From: Propionibacterium sp.
GTDB lineage: Bacteria; Actinomycetota; Actinomycetes; Propionibacteriales; Propionibacteriaceae
Assembly (NCBI GenBank): GCA_022837595.1
Contig: JALHFX010000001.1
Span: 62,001-126,000, forward strand
Length of the DNA: 64,000 bases
Direction of reading: 5' to 3'
The translations under genes and the position numbers were made by a program. The notes under the pieces are model-generated. The model saw only the letters and a program-made list of their open reading frames with translations. It was not told the DNA's origin and did not search any database. Below are positions 46,397 to 54,774 of this stretch, piece after piece (positions within the stretch are counted from its first letter, which is position 1; every line of letters starts with the position of its first letter).

Positions 46397-47038
46397 ATGG
46401 AGTCCACAACCGACCAGCCCGTTCAGCTCCACGGCAAGATGGAGTACCTGCACAGGAAGAAAGCCGTTGGGCCTATCGCCGAACGTGCGTTCTCGCGCAT
46501 CCTGGAAGACAACCCAGACTTTCTGACGATCGAGGACAAGCTCCTGCAGATCGCTAACGAGAACGCTTCGCTCAAGAGCCGCTTCGCGAGAATCTTACGA
46601 TTTGCGGATGTGATCGCGGCCGCGATCTCACCCCACGCCGGATGCAAGCACGCGTGCTCCTCTTGCTGTCACATCTCGGTCGGTCTCAGTGGTGCCGAGG
46701 CGCAGATCATTGGTAGGGCCATCGGCGTTGAACCTGCGACCAACGTTAGCAGCCACGGAGACCGAGAAGCACTGGTGAAGCACTACTTTGGCGAACCGTG
46801 TCCGTTCCTTTCGAACGGGGGTTGCAGCATCTATGACCATCGACCCGTCGCGTGTCGCTTGCACTTCTCCCTTGATCGCGACGGCTATTTCTGCCGAACA
46901 AGCATCGCGCCGGAGGAAAGCATCGTCCCGAACGTAAATCTGGAGTCGTACTGGATGATCTACGGCCTGATCGCCGCCCAGATGAGCAGAGACGAAGGTG
47001 ACATCAGGCTGTTTTTCCCGCAAGGAAGACAGTGCTGA
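46397..47038 (+). CDS. YkgJ-type cysteine cluster protein
   Basis: A 213-residue protein with the Cys cluster of the YkgJ family: GCKHACSSCCHISVGLSG, then PCPFLSNGGCSIYDHRPVAC and a late Cys (YFCR). These bind zinc or an Fe-S centre; roles are poorly known. The N-terminal 80 residues form helices. AAGGAG precedes the ATG by 9 nt. Convergent with the repressor-like gene at 47101 and sharing its terminator. Confidence 0.78.
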   Translation: MESTTDQPVQLHGKMEYLHRKKAVGPIAERAFSRILEDNPDFLTIEDKLLQIANENASLKSRFARILRFADVIAAAISPHAGCKHACSSCCHISVGLSGAEAQIIGRAIGVEPATNVSSHGDREALVKHYFGEPCPFLSNGGCSIYDHRPVACRLHFSLDRDGYFCRTSIAPEESIVPNVNLESYWMIYGLIAAQMSRDEGDIRLFFPQGRQC

Positions 47039-47060
47039 CTGCCAGGACTCAATGAGTACC

Positions 47061-47101
47061 AAAGCCGGCCCTGAACCTCCCGTTCTGGTGCCGGCTTTTT
47101 T
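47061..47101 (+). terminator. Intrinsic terminator
   Basis: AAAGCCGGC pairs with GCCGGCTTT, with an inner GAAC/GTTC pair, then T6. Confidence 0.85.
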
Positions 47102-47346
47102 CAGATCACCTTGAGGCGCCTTGCCAAAACAAGGACCCTATCCCGAACGCTCTTGTGTTCCGGGTTCCAGCGATCGCTCATTACCGCAATCTGTTCGCCC
47201 AGCTGCGCCGTGCTGTACTGGCCGAGCCGGACCTCTGAGGCACGAACTTGCGCCTCGAGAGATCGTTTTCGCTCCATTTGCGCTTGTCGAAACCGCCGCT
47301 GTCGCTCTGCAACAGTCAGGGCTTGCCCGGTCCTCGGCCTTGTCAT
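47101..47346 (-). CDS. Small probable DNA-binding autorepressor
   Basis: 81 residues: TVAERQRRFRQAQMERKRSL, then a polar helix (AQVRASEVRLGQYSTAQLGE) and a basic C-terminus ending VLARRLKVI. No named family is recognised; AERQRRFRQ-type N-termini are common in small plasmid and phage regulators. Its promoter carries two exact copies of CGTTACSGTAACG, so autorepression is likely, with four more copies elsewhere. ATG at 47346 is chosen since AAGGGG abuts the ATG at 47355. Confidence 0.55.
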   Translation of the reverse strand: MTRPRTGQALTVAERQRRFRQAQMERKRSLEAQVRASEVRLGQYSTAQLGEQIAVMSDRWNPEHKSVRDRVLVLARRLKVI

Positions 47347-47355
47347 CCTCGCCAT

Positions 47356-47410
47356 CCCCTTAATTCGTTACCGTAACGGTTATTCTACACCCTCGTTACC
47401 GTAACGCAAC
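47356..47410 (-). promoter_or_regulatory. Promoter with two CGTTACSGTAACG operators
   Basis: On the minus strand: TTGCGT, 16 nt, TAGAAT, a good sigma-70 promoter. One palindrome (47394-47406) overlaps the -35 box and spacer, the other (47366-47378) lies just after the -10 box, 28 bp centre to centre. This is the layout of a repressed, autoregulated promoter. Confidence 0.7.
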
Positions 47411-47860
47411 GCTTTTCACCCGTCATTGCATCCCTCACCTAAGCAGGCAATCTCGCCGTGCGCTCGAGCTCCGCAACACCCCTTTGCCAAACAGCTTTTT
47501 GGGCTTATCCCATGGGAAAACCGGCAAATAAGGCAATCTTCCGGCTCTGGCGCGCGCCACACAGCGCGCAACAGGTATGGGTTGCACAAATGCAATACTT
47601 CCTGCCCTTGCGAAGCGCCCCCTCGGCGCGGAGCAAGGCCGCGTCCGACCACAGGAGCAGAAGTGCCTAAGAATCGCATCCAGCCCCTCCTGAAGTGCCC
47701 CCAAGGCGCGAAAGGAGGGCGGCCCTTTTTTTGATGGGCAGGGCAGGAGGAAGGAGGTTTCTTGGCCGGTCCGAGTCAGCTTCTCTGGGGCGTCGCTTTG
47801 TTTTTGGTCTTCGATTTGACGGAAATTCTCGTTTCGATAGGCTTTTCTGAGGTGGCTGGG
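47411..47860 (+). other. Gap of about 450 bp without supported gene
   Basis: Open frames here have no SD and read like non-coding DNA (Arg/Ser/Pro-rich). A hairpin with CCTCCT/AGGAGG and CGGCCC followed by T7 (47688-47731) may terminate an unidentified short transcript. The last 100 nt lead into the next SD-hairpin leader and could hold its promoter. Confidence 0.4.
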
Positions 47861-47899
47861 CACATCTCCTATGTGCAGTTCCAACCTCACATGGAGATC
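47861..47899 (+). promoter_or_regulatory. SD-hairpin leader, covarying stem
   Basis: TATGTG (47870-47875) pairs with CACATG (47888-47893, one T-G), continuing ATCT/AGAT outside with a bulged C. The loop is CAGTTCCAACCT. A stem sequence of its own, yet complementary to the SD segment CACATGGAGAT. Confidence 0.75.
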
Positions 47900-47902
47900 G
47901 AA

Positions 47903-49783
47903 ATGAAGAAACTTCAAGCTGTAAGGAGAACACTCTCCGGTGCGAGCGTCGAGCCGATCCTGGCGGCGCTTGGAGAGTTTGTCGATGTGGAGGAGTTGTT
48001 CCATATCGCCTCGAGGCACGATGGCTATCGGGATGGGGGGTGTATCGCGGGGCAGGCAGTGTCCAGCGCTGTCCAAGACCTGTTCTTCGGGGGACGAGGA
48101 GGGGTCTACAACGATGTCGATTGTTTTGCCCCTGCGGCTGGTCATCATTTCGAGAGCACGGAAGTCCGCAGTCGGGTTAAAACCGTCCAGATGGCCGACG
48201 TGGTGGGCGAGGTCGATTACGAGCAGATCAATGCTCGTGTGGTGCCGCGGTACAGGGTGTTGAGTTCGTCCAGGATGGATAAGCTCAATCTGGTTCAGAT
48301 TGACGAGTACGCTCGCAACAAGCCGATTGAGCTGACAGCCTCGATCCTTCGGTCCTTCGATTTCAATTGCGTCCAGGTTGGGATCGATCTTGTCGAGCGG
48401 AAGCTGGTTTGGACGCCTGCGTTCGAGCGGTTTTTGGCGACACGGCAGATCGAGGTCGAAAGCACGCACACGCCAGCCCACACGGCGATTCGTCTGGCCA
48501 AGAAGCTGGGTGAGCTCGAGAACGTGTATGTCGATCAGGACCGGGTTTTTCGCACGCTGGCTGGTGCGATCATGAGGCTCAAGGTCGCGGAGGCGCAAAC
48601 CGAGCGGGGAAAAGGGCAGAAAGACGAGATGATCGCTTCGCTTGCGACATTGGGTGCCAGTGATCCTCGTTCAGCGATGGGGACGCTCTATGGCCAGCGG
48701 CGCTTCGGCAAGCTTCTCGCTCAAAAGGCGAGGGACAACGAATCGACGCTTTCACCCTATTTCTCGCTTTGTGAGGAAGGTCAGTCGGGAGGGGTGTTCT
48801 CGCTTGAGCCCAAGCGCTTGCCAGATGAATCTTTTCTGCGGCTTGCGTCAAGGCGCCACGTCGCCGAATACGCTCGGCTCGCCGCGGTGTTTCTGCGGCC
48901 CCATAAGCCTGAAGTTAAGGCAAGAGCGGCCGCGTTGCTGCGGGTCGATCCTGTCTCGCTCGAGCCGATCACGGGGCACATTCACATTTGGCCTGCGCAT
49001 CCGTCCTCTTCGGTGATTGAGATGGCGCATGAAAAGGTCTCGGTGAAGGAGATGGATCGATTCCTGGCGGTGTGCGACCGGCATCGTGGCTTGATGTCGA
49101 GAGTGCAGATGAGGAATTCGCTTGCGGAGCAGGTTGGGGTGGTGCAGGTTGTCCAAAAGCTCGCTAGCGAGCATGGCCAGTGGGTGTACGGGCTGATCGA
49201 GGCGAGGGCTGATGTTTATGGCCACCCGTTCGATGGGCTTGAGGCGTACCTGACCGAGCAGATTGGCCTGGCACGTGAAGACATGCTCAAGCCACTCATC
49301 CATCGCCGTTTGCGTCAGTCAGTTTATGACGGCGTTGCGGTGAAGGAACTGGTGACCCGAGCCGAATGCTTCCAGGAGGGCGAAGATCTGCATCATTGCA
49401 TCGGCGGGTACGCTGGGGCGTTGTCCTACGGGAAAACCGTCTTGCTCAGTCTCAGATCGAGCGAGAAGCTCACATCGATGTGGAGTTCGGCAGAGATCAG
49501 TCTCGACGATCTTGCGAGGCCTGTGATCCGCCAACACTACGGACCGTGCAACAGTCCCGCGTGCGAGGCCCACCAGGCGGTTCTCAAGCAGGTTGTCGAT
49601 GACCTGGTGGTCGGTGAGCTGGTGGCGAGGACACGGTGGCTCCAGCGGTTGTCATGGCTGGGTTATCGGGTGGCGCCTCTGGTTTTGCGCGGTCGGTCGT
49701 TCAAGCGAAAGGCTGCTGAGGTCGTGGCACGTTTTCGTCCGAAACCCAAGCCGAAGTTCGATCCCGATGTGATCCAGTGGTAG
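47903..49783 (+). CDS. PcfJ-like protein with nucleotidyltransferase-like N-terminus
   Basis: A 626-residue protein. DGGCIAGQAVSSAVQDLFFG followed by VYNDVDCF resembles a nucleotidyltransferase core (GG...DxD). The C-terminal region has ECFQEGEDLHHCIGGYAGAL and YGKTVLLSLRS, the hallmark of PcfJ-like proteins known from conjugative and integrative elements. Long helical middle. No exact function is known for PcfJ. Single-gene unit controlled by a strong SD-hairpin leader. Confidence 0.7.
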   Translation: MKKLQAVRRTLSGASVEPILAALGEFVDVEELFHIASRHDGYRDGGCIAGQAVSSAVQDLFFGGRGGVYNDVDCFAPAAGHHFESTEVRSRVKTVQMADVVGEVDYEQINARVVPRYRVLSSSRMDKLNLVQIDEYARNKPIELTASILRSFDFNCVQVGIDLVERKLVWTPAFERFLATRQIEVESTHTPAHTAIRLAKKLGELENVYVDQDRVFRTLAGAIMRLKVAEAQTERGKGQKDEMIASLATLGASDPRSAMGTLYGQRRFGKLLAQKARDNESTLSPYFSLCEEGQSGGVFSLEPKRLPDESFLRLASRRHVAEYARLAAVFLRPHKPEVKARAAALLRVDPVSLEPITGHIHIWPAHPSSSVIEMAHEKVSVKEMDRFLAVCDRHRGLMSRVQMRNSLAEQVGVVQVVQKLASEHGQWVYGLIEARADVYGHPFDGLEAYLTEQIGLAREDMLKPLIHRRLRQSVYDGVAVKELVTRAECFQEGEDLHHCIGGYAGALSYGKTVLLSLRSSEKLTSMWSSAEISLDDLARPVIRQHYGPCNSPACEAHQAVLKQVVDDLVVGELVARTRWLQRLSWLGYRVAPLVLRGRSFKRKAAEVVARFRPKPKPKFDPDVIQW

Positions 49784-49823
49784 TTAGTTTGAGAGTCGGC
49801 TTCAGAACGGCTCTCGGTTTCGG

Positions 49824-49860
49824 CCGCAGCTTAACCACACAAGGTTGGCTGCGGTTTTTT
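49824..49860 (+). terminator. Intrinsic terminator
   Basis: CCGCAGC and AACC pair with GGTT and GCTGCGG, then T6. Confidence 0.9.
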
Positions 49861-49874
49861 ATGCGCCCGTCCAG

Positions 49875-49914
49875 CGCATCTCTGAGGTGCAGTTCAACCT
49901 CAATCCAAGGAGAA
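49875..49914 (+). promoter_or_regulatory. SD-hairpin leader, stem apart from the SD
   Basis: GAGGT (49884-49888) pairs with ACCTC (49897-49901) around GCAGTTCA, so the core loop is presented by a stem that leaves AAGGAG mostly free; only TCT/AGA could close over the SD. Confidence 0.65.
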
Positions 49915-49918
49915 AAAT

Positions 49919-50566
49919 ATGGGCATCACCACAAGTCCGATTGTCGTTCATCTCGATACGATCGGTATGGATGACTACCTGGCCAGCGATGACCAGGCCA
50001 AGACGGTGTTTCACGCGCTTCAAGCCTACGGCTTTCTGCTCACGCACCAGCCGCCGAAGGGTGTTCTTCGGCGCTACACGTTTGCCGAATTCGCAGCGGT
50101 GATCGAGATGAACTACGACGTCACCGAGCCGCGGCATTGCGAAGTTGTTGCGGTGTTGCGCGAGGTGCATCGCCTCAATTCGGGTGAGAGTCCGGTTCGC
50201 GCCAAGCTCAAGTCGATCGTGATTACCAGAGCGATCGAGGAGTACCGGGCTGAACTCGAGGCGTTCGCCCAAAAGCACGAAGGCGAGATCGCTGCGCTGG
50301 CAGAGGAGGTTAACGCCGGACGCATCGTCCTCGATGAAGACGAGCACTGGGATCGTGTCGATCTGCTGAAGGGGGCGCTGGGCAGCCGATGCGCGAACGC
50401 AGTTGGTTCGCGTGAGGATGATCAGGAGGAAGCCTTGGCACTGGCCGAAAGCTGGGTCAGCGCGAGCTACTCGCAGTTTGAGCCTCGCACGAGTTTACTT
50501 CTGGCCTTTTGGCTGGAAGGCATCGATGCGGTGTGCGGCAGGCTGTCTCGCGTGGTGGAGGCCTGA
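49919..50566 (+). CDS. Hypothetical protein
   Basis: A 215-residue helical protein: LRRYTFAEFAAVIEMNYDVT, then ITRAIEEYRAELEAFAQKHE and EEALALAESWVSASYSQFEP. No recognised motif. First gene of a three-gene run (49919, 50569, 50930). Confidence 0.58.
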   Translation: MGITTSPIVVHLDTIGMDDYLASDDQAKTVFHALQAYGFLLTHQPPKGVLRRYTFAEFAAVIEMNYDVTEPRHCEVVAVLREVHRLNSGESPVRAKLKSIVITRAIEEYRAELEAFAQKHEGEIAALAEEVNAGRIVLDEDEHWDRVDLLKGALGSRCANAVGSREDDQEEALALAESWVSASYSQFEPRTSLLLAFWLEGIDAVCGRLSRVVEA

Positions 50567-50568
50567 TC

Positions 50569-50937
50569 ATGGTGTTCTCTCAACGCGAGTTGGCAACGGT
50601 GTTGGCAGCCCTGCGCTTCTGGGCGCGTACCGGCATCTCGGATACGCCTCTGGAGCATTCGATCGCAACCGAAGGGGAGGTGCTGCGGCCCCTCAACATG
50701 GAAGAGGTCGATGTGCTGTGCGAACGACTCAACACGGTCGATGACCACGAGGCGAAGCGGGTGCTGGTGAGCGTTAGCGGCGGAGTTGCCGACATCGCCT
50801 GCGATCCAGGGGTTGAGGTGGCCGTGTTCGACCATGACGCCTTTGCATCCGATCCCGAAGCGACGGCTGGCGTGCCTTCAAGCTTCAAGGGCCTCGCCGA
50901 GGTTCTGGGGGTGCCTGTGGAGGCTCATCATGAGTAG
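50569..50937 (+). CDS. Hypothetical protein
   Basis: A 122-residue protein with helical N-terminal half (REVLRPLN-type region; VDVLCERLNTVDDHEAKRVL) and strand-rich end (ADIACDPGVEVAVFDHDAFA). TGGAGG precedes the ATG. It starts 2 nt after the previous stop and overlaps the next gene by 8 bases. Confidence 0.58.
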   Translation: MVFSQRELATVLAALRFWARTGISDTPLEHSIATEGEVLRPLNMEEVDVLCERLNTVDDHEAKRVLVSVSGGVADIACDPGVEVAVFDHDAFASDPEATAGVPSSFKGLAEVLGVPVEAHHE

Positions 50938-51217
50938 CCACTGGGCGTGGGCCGAGCGGGTGATCGCTCAGCATGACAGGGACAAGCCTTTTGCGCCTGA
51001 AAACGGTGATGCGCTTCGTTTTAGCGTTGGCGACCCCGTGATCTACACCAACGACTATGGCGTGCAGTTCAAGCAGCGTGTGACGGGCCTGTATCAGCCG
51101 TCCGAACCGTGCTCGCTGTACGCAACGGGCCGGCGCTATCTCCTCGATACGGACTGCTACTGGATGCCGGTAGCAGAGGCAAATCTGGAGTTGGATGTAT
51201 CCAGGGCGGCGCTCTGA
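50930..51217 (+). CDS. Small hypothetical protein
   Basis: 95 residues: Trp-rich start (MSSHWAWAERVIAQ), then a likely small barrel (ALRFSVGDPVIYTNDYGVQF, RVTGLYQP, YLLDTDCYWMPV) as seen in single-domain SH3-like plasmid proteins. Function unknown. Confidence 0.55.
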   Translation: MSSHWAWAERVIAQHDRDKPFAPENGDALRFSVGDPVIYTNDYGVQFKQRVTGLYQPSEPCSLYATGRRYLLDTDCYWMPVAEANLELDVSRAAL

Positions 51218-51337
51218 TCTAGGCAAGTAGCAATCTAACTCAATGGGGCGAAATGCCCCGACCACCCTCGGCGGACAGTCACTTCCCGCCAGGGGGTGAG
51301 TGTTCGCCATTTCTTTCGGAATGAATGGAGAACGAAG

Positions 51338-52378
51338 ATGGCACAGAATTACTACGACTGGACGGGTGTCCTCAACCTGAAGCAGGTCACCGGCGTCATT
51401 CAGGCGCTTTTTGGCGGTGCTGATCTGGATGCTACGTATCCCGGCAACGGGCAGGCGTACATCGCGGAGATGTCAGAGGGCAGTTGCCTGCGCTGGGATG
51501 AGATCCACGAGGCGCTTGTCGAACTGGCTGAATCGTACGAACTCGCGGTCACCGAGGGTGCCCGTGAGTGCATCAAAGCCTGCGCGGTGCTGCTTGCCGA
51601 GCACTTTGGGCACTCCTCAGAAAAGGTAATCGAGGTGCTCGATGGGCAAGCCTTCGATGATGATCGGCCGGAACTTACGGTGCTCTTCGAGTTGGCTCAA
51701 CTGTTTGATGATGGCCACGAGCTCACGTCGATCGAGACTGAAGGTGCGTATCACTGCAGCAAGCCACGGCTCCACGAATTCGGCGGGAATGGCTTGTTCA
51801 TTGGGAAGCATGTCGTCGTGCATCGTTCATCGGCTGCGGCGATCGCGGATGGCAGTGGTCTGGAACGGGCGCTCAGTGAAGGTAGCCTTGAACGCGCTGT
51901 TCAGCAGTTGCTTCTACAGGTTGAAGGTCGGCTTGAGGAAGTGACCGATGAGGCGGTTCGCGCCACGTTGCGTGAGGGATTGGCTCAAGCACTGGCCAAG
52001 CCTGAGCAAGACAAGGCAGCGCTACCCAGTTCGGTGCCTGTCAAGCACTGGGCCTCGTACGCGTTTGCCGATCTGGAACCCACTCATGTCATGGAGGTCG
52101 ATGACCAACGCTTGCATTCGGGTCAATTGTTCCTTACGGCAGGGCAGGGTGAGGGTGACCTCGACCAGCTTCTGTCGGTGACGATGGAGGTCGGGACGAA
52201 CCCCGTCAATGGGATCGACCAGGTGCCGTGCGCGCATATCCACTTTGATTCGGATGCACTCGCGTTCTCGCTCTACCGGGTCGGTAACGGGATCGTGCTG
52301 CGGCCGGAGGTCGGCGTCACGTTGCGAGCTCAAGCCCCAACGTCTGCCTCGGACGATGCGTTCTTTTGGGTCGAGTGA
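51338..52378 (+). CDS. Hypothetical protein, 346 residues
   Basis: No known family. Acidic, helical N-terminal half (WDEIHEALVELAESYELAVT) and a strand-rich C-terminal half (DQVPCAHIHFDSDALAFSLY). SD TGGAG 7 nt before the ATG. The 120-nt upstream gap holds GGGGC-GAAAT-GCCCC (51243) and CACCC/GGGTG hairpins without T-runs, a different leader type. Confidence 0.58.
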   Translation: MAQNYYDWTGVLNLKQVTGVIQALFGGADLDATYPGNGQAYIAEMSEGSCLRWDEIHEALVELAESYELAVTEGARECIKACAVLLAEHFGHSSEKVIEVLDGQAFDDDRPELTVLFELAQLFDDGHELTSIETEGAYHCSKPRLHEFGGNGLFIGKHVVVHRSSAAAIADGSGLERALSEGSLERAVQQLLLQVEGRLEEVTDEAVRATLREGLAQALAKPEQDKAALPSSVPVKHWASYAFADLEPTHVMEVDDQRLHSGQLFLTAGQGEGDLDQLLSVTMEVGTNPVNGIDQVPCAHIHFDSDALAFSLYRVGNGIVLRPEVGVTLRAQAPTSASDDAFFWVE

Positions 52379-52405
52379 GCTTGGATGATCGACAGGAGAA
52401 CGAAA

Positions 52406-52729
52406 ATGGCGAAGTCGGCACAGGAAATCGTTGCATCTATCGCGCCCAACGAAGCGGCCTTCATGCAAAACTCGGGGCAGTTTGCGGGATTTGTCCGGAA
52501 GGCCACCTCAACGCGGGTCGATTTTCACTGGAGGGATGCCTTGCCCGGAAAGCCTGATGAGATGACGATCAACCGTCATGGTGTCGTGTGCAGCAGGCGG
52601 TTGTTCGAAGGGCAAACCTGGTTCGGGTACACGTTGGACCCGTTCGGTGAAGACGTCAGTTACAGCGCGACCAACGATGTTGCTAAGCTCATGTTGGAAC
52701 GGTTCTTGAAGCGGCCCCAAGCCGCTTGA
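52406..52729 (+). CDS. Small hypothetical protein
   Basis: A 107-residue protein (SAQEIVASIAPNEAAFMQNS, VDFHWRDALPGKPDEMTINR). The ATG is chosen because AGGAG-AACGAAAATGGC mirrors the start region of the gene before (GGAGAACGAAGATGGC); an in-frame ATG 21 nt earlier exists. No recognised domain. Confidence 0.55.
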   Translation: MAKSAQEIVASIAPNEAAFMQNSGQFAGFVRKATSTRVDFHWRDALPGKPDEMTINRHGVVCSRRLFEGQTWFGYTLDPFGEDVSYSATNDVAKLMLERFLKRPQAA

Positions 52730-52774
52730 GTGAGGTGGATCGAGTCGGCGCGATGCCGATTCGACTCTGATCAC

Positions 52775-52820
52775 AAGCCCAGCACACCTCCGTCCACGAG
52801 GTGCGCTGGGCTTTCTTTTT
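52775..52820 (+). terminator. Intrinsic terminator
   Basis: AAGCCCAGC and CACCTC pair with GAGGTG and GCTGGGCTT, then TCTTTTT. Confidence 0.85.
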
Positions 52821-52973
52821 GGCTGATCTGTTCTTGTGAGGAGGAGGTGGAGTGCGGGCCTGTTAATATATTGATTCTCCTTAAATCTACGACAATTCAA
52901 TGAGGTGGTGCACCCTGGATGCTCAGGGGTAGTAGAAAGACGACGCCTACGAGCGCCGGTATCGAGGTGTCTT

Positions 52974-52997
52974 CCCTGTGCAAACAGGGCTTTTTTT
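52974..52997 (+). terminator. Terminator of a short leader RNA before the UDG gene
   Basis: CCCTGT-GCAA-ACAGGG with a GNRA-type loop, then C and T7. It ends about 30 nt before the chosen UDG start. With the AT-rich stretch TTAATATATTGATT near 52863 as a possible promoter, a small RNA of about 100 nt would result. Confidence 0.7.
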
Positions 52998-53026
52998 GGC
53001 TCGACTCGCGTATAGCAGAGGTTCCT

Positions 53027-53629
53027 GTGACTGAATGCATCCGTTGCCCAGCACTTTGTGCATCTAGAAGCCAGATCGTCATGCCGACAGCAGCCACAGT
53101 GGGTGGCCTACTGGCGATTGGGGAGGCGCCAGGTGAGAAAGAAGATGAAATGGGCGTTGGGTTCGCAGGGCAGGCAGGCAAGACGCTCGATCGATTGCTT
53201 GCCGAGCATGGCATCGGACGCGAGGGCTACGGGCGAGCGAACATCTGCCGCTGTCGGCCGCCTGAGAACCGAAAGCCGACGAGAGCGGAAGTCGATGCAT
53301 GTATGCCGTATCTGGCAGAGTTCATCGAGCAAACGCGGCCGCGGGTGCTGCTGTTAGTTGGGGGCACAGCTGCTGCGCACATCGTTGGGACAGGCTCGCT
53401 TGCACGACGCATTGAGATGTCGCGGTCGCCCGGAGGTACTTGGGTCGATCCGGCTATGTGCCATCCAGCGCTTCGCTCGCTGGCAGCACAACGCGGGCTG
53501 CTTGCGGTCCCGATGCCCCACACGAGCGGCCTAGCGTGGAACCGCAAGACTCCGGCAGGCGAGCCGTGGTCGGAGGTCGGGAAGCGCCAGGTTGCCCTGG
53601 CGGTCGAGCTCGCGCAGCGCGAGGGCTGA
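53027..53629 (+). CDS. Type-4-like uracil-DNA glycosylase
   Basis: A 200-residue Fe-S uracil-DNA glycosylase: TECIRCPALCASR (cluster Cys), LLAIGEAPGEKEDEMGVGFA (water-activating motif GEAPG), AGKTLDRLLAEHG, ANICRCRPPENRKPTRAEVD (further Cys) and the late MPHTSGLAWNR. It removes uracil from DNA, protecting plasmid DNA or countering deamination. GTG with GAGG upstream is preferred; an ATG at 52919 would run through a terminator hairpin. Confidence 0.82.
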   Translation: MTECIRCPALCASRSQIVMPTAATVGGLLAIGEAPGEKEDEMGVGFAGQAGKTLDRLLAEHGIGREGYGRANICRCRPPENRKPTRAEVDACMPYLAEFIEQTRPRVLLLVGGTAAAHIVGTGSLARRIEMSRSPGGTWVDPAMCHPALRSLAAQRGLLAVPMPHTSGLAWNRKTPAGEPWSEVGKRQVALAVELAQREG

Positions 53630-53693
53630 ACAGGGCTTGCCTTCGTACTCGAGCATCTCGCGGATGGTGGCTGGTTTTCACTGGTTGCTTATC

Positions 53694-53731
53694 GCATCCC
53701 TTTTGTGCAGTTCCAACTCACAAAAGGAGAT
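53694..53731 (+). promoter_or_regulatory. SD-hairpin leader, 9-bp covarying stem
   Basis: CCTTTTGTG (53699-53707) pairs perfectly with CACAAAAGG (53719-53727), and CATC/GATG can close outside. The loop is CAGTTCCAACT. The clearest example that the anti-SD arm follows changes in the SD arm. Confidence 0.82.
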
Positions 53732-53738
53732 GTAGATC

Positions 53739-54155
53739 ATGGAATACGCATACGGTTTGCAGTTCCGGCCGGCCAGCATTGGTGCTGTGCCGCCCGGTTT
53801 GTTTGAGGTTCGGGAAAACGGTGAACCCGGCGCCGAGCGATTCACGCGCCACGGTGTCATCGTTTATGACCGCCCTCTGACTGAAAGCGAGATTCGTGCT
53901 TTCGAGCTGGTTGTGCTGGCCGACGACATCCAGCGCGACACCCTGGCTACCGAGGTGGCCAGCAAGCTTGCGACCTACGGGCAGAGCTACCTCGAGCTTT
54001 GGCGTGAAGATCAGGGGATGTTTGAGTCGATCGTGGCGGATCGTCTGGCAGATGTCCGGCCTTACTCGGTCTTTGTGGGTCAGGTGCCGGTGTTTGCAGG
54101 CAAGGTCGCAGAAAAGCTGGCTACCCTGGTTGAAACCAAGAACGGGGAGGTTTGA
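53739..54155 (+). CDS. Hypothetical protein
   Basis: A 138-residue protein: strand-rich start (MEYAYGLQFRPASIGAVPPG), then a long helical part (IRAFELVVLADDIQRDTLAT) and a C-terminal helix (FAGKVAEKLATLVET). No known domain. First gene of a three-gene unit. Confidence 0.58.
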   Translation: MEYAYGLQFRPASIGAVPPGLFEVRENGEPGAERFTRHGVIVYDRPLTESEIRAFELVVLADDIQRDTLATEVASKLATYGQSYLELWREDQGMFESIVADRLADVRPYSVFVGQVPVFAGKVAEKLATLVETKNGEV

Positions 54156-54158
54156 TCT

Positions 54159-54455
54159 ATGCGACCCCGTATCCGGCAACATCGAAAATCGGATCTCGAA
54201 ACAGCCGAGCAACAACAGGTTCGACTGGCCTTCGTTCGAGAGCGAAACAAGCGCTTTGGCATGATCGTGGAGGGCGTCCCATATCACGAGGAGCTTGCAG
54301 GCAGGGCAGGAATGAGCTTTCTGCTTTTGCCCGAAGCACATCATGTCCTCGATGATGTCAAGCGAGCAGCTGCCGCACTTTGGCGACAGCGTGACGTGGT
54401 TTTCATGGAGGTGTTTTGGCCATCGCATTCCGAGATGGAGTGCTCGCCATGCTGA
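54159..54455 (+). CDS. Small hypothetical basic protein
   Basis: 98 residues with a basic N-terminus (MRPRIRQHRKSDLETAEQQQ) and a helix-strand-helix body. GGGAGG lies 7 nt upstream, 3 nt after the previous stop. No recognised family. Confidence 0.52.
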   Translation: MRPRIRQHRKSDLETAEQQQVRLAFVRERNKRFGMIVEGVPYHEELAGRAGMSFLLLPEAHHVLDDVKRAAAALWRQRDVVFMEVFWPSHSEMECSPC

Positions 54456-54640
54456 ACAGTCGTGAGTTCTACATGGACCTTGGGCGACAGGCTGCTAAGG
54501 CCCGGAATCAGCGTGATGAAGCGCGTGCTGAGTTTCATGCTCGACACTTCCGGGCTGCGAAGGCGCTCGAACAGGGTGAGGATCGACAGGTTGCCGATCG
54601 TCTCTACCGGGATGCGTATGCCGAGGAAAGGCGTACGTGA
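54449..54640 (+). CDS. Small charged coiled protein
   Basis: 63 residues: LNSREFYMDLGRQAAKARNQ then a charged helix (RDEARAEFHARHFRAAKALE). TGGAG precedes the ATG; an in-frame TTG at 54416, also with GGAGG upstream, would add 11 residues. Followed by a terminator. Confidence 0.48.
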   Translation: MLNSREFYMDLGRQAAKARNQRDEARAEFHARHFRAAKALEQGEDRQVADRLYRDAYAEERRT

Positions 54641-54661
54641 TCCTTGATTCATGACACAACC

Positions 54662-54699
54662 AGGCCAGCCATCTGATATCGGATGAGCTGGCCTTTTTC
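54662..54699 (+). terminator. Intrinsic terminator
   Basis: AGGCCAGC and ATC pair with GAT and GCTGGCCT, then T5. Confidence 0.85.
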
Positions 54700-54727
54700 A
54701 TTTCTGCTTTGGGTGCAAAATTCCGTT

Positions 54728-54739
54728 GTTTATATAAAC
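54728..54739 (+). promoter_or_regulatory. GTTTATATAAAC palindrome, copy 1
   Basis: Perfect 12-bp AT-rich dyad 35 nt before the secreted protein gene. An identical copy lies at 55798, about the same distance before another gene. Contains TATAAA, so it may be a -10 box within an operator. Confidence 0.55.
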
Positions 54740-54774
54740 TGTCAGGAAGAATTGTTTTCCAGGAACACGAATCA

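Noticed and set aside
47426..47734. 102-codon frame in the gap before the PcfJ-like gene
   Set aside because: Arg/Pro/Ala-rich composition, no SD, and ends in a terminator-like hairpin; looks non-coding.
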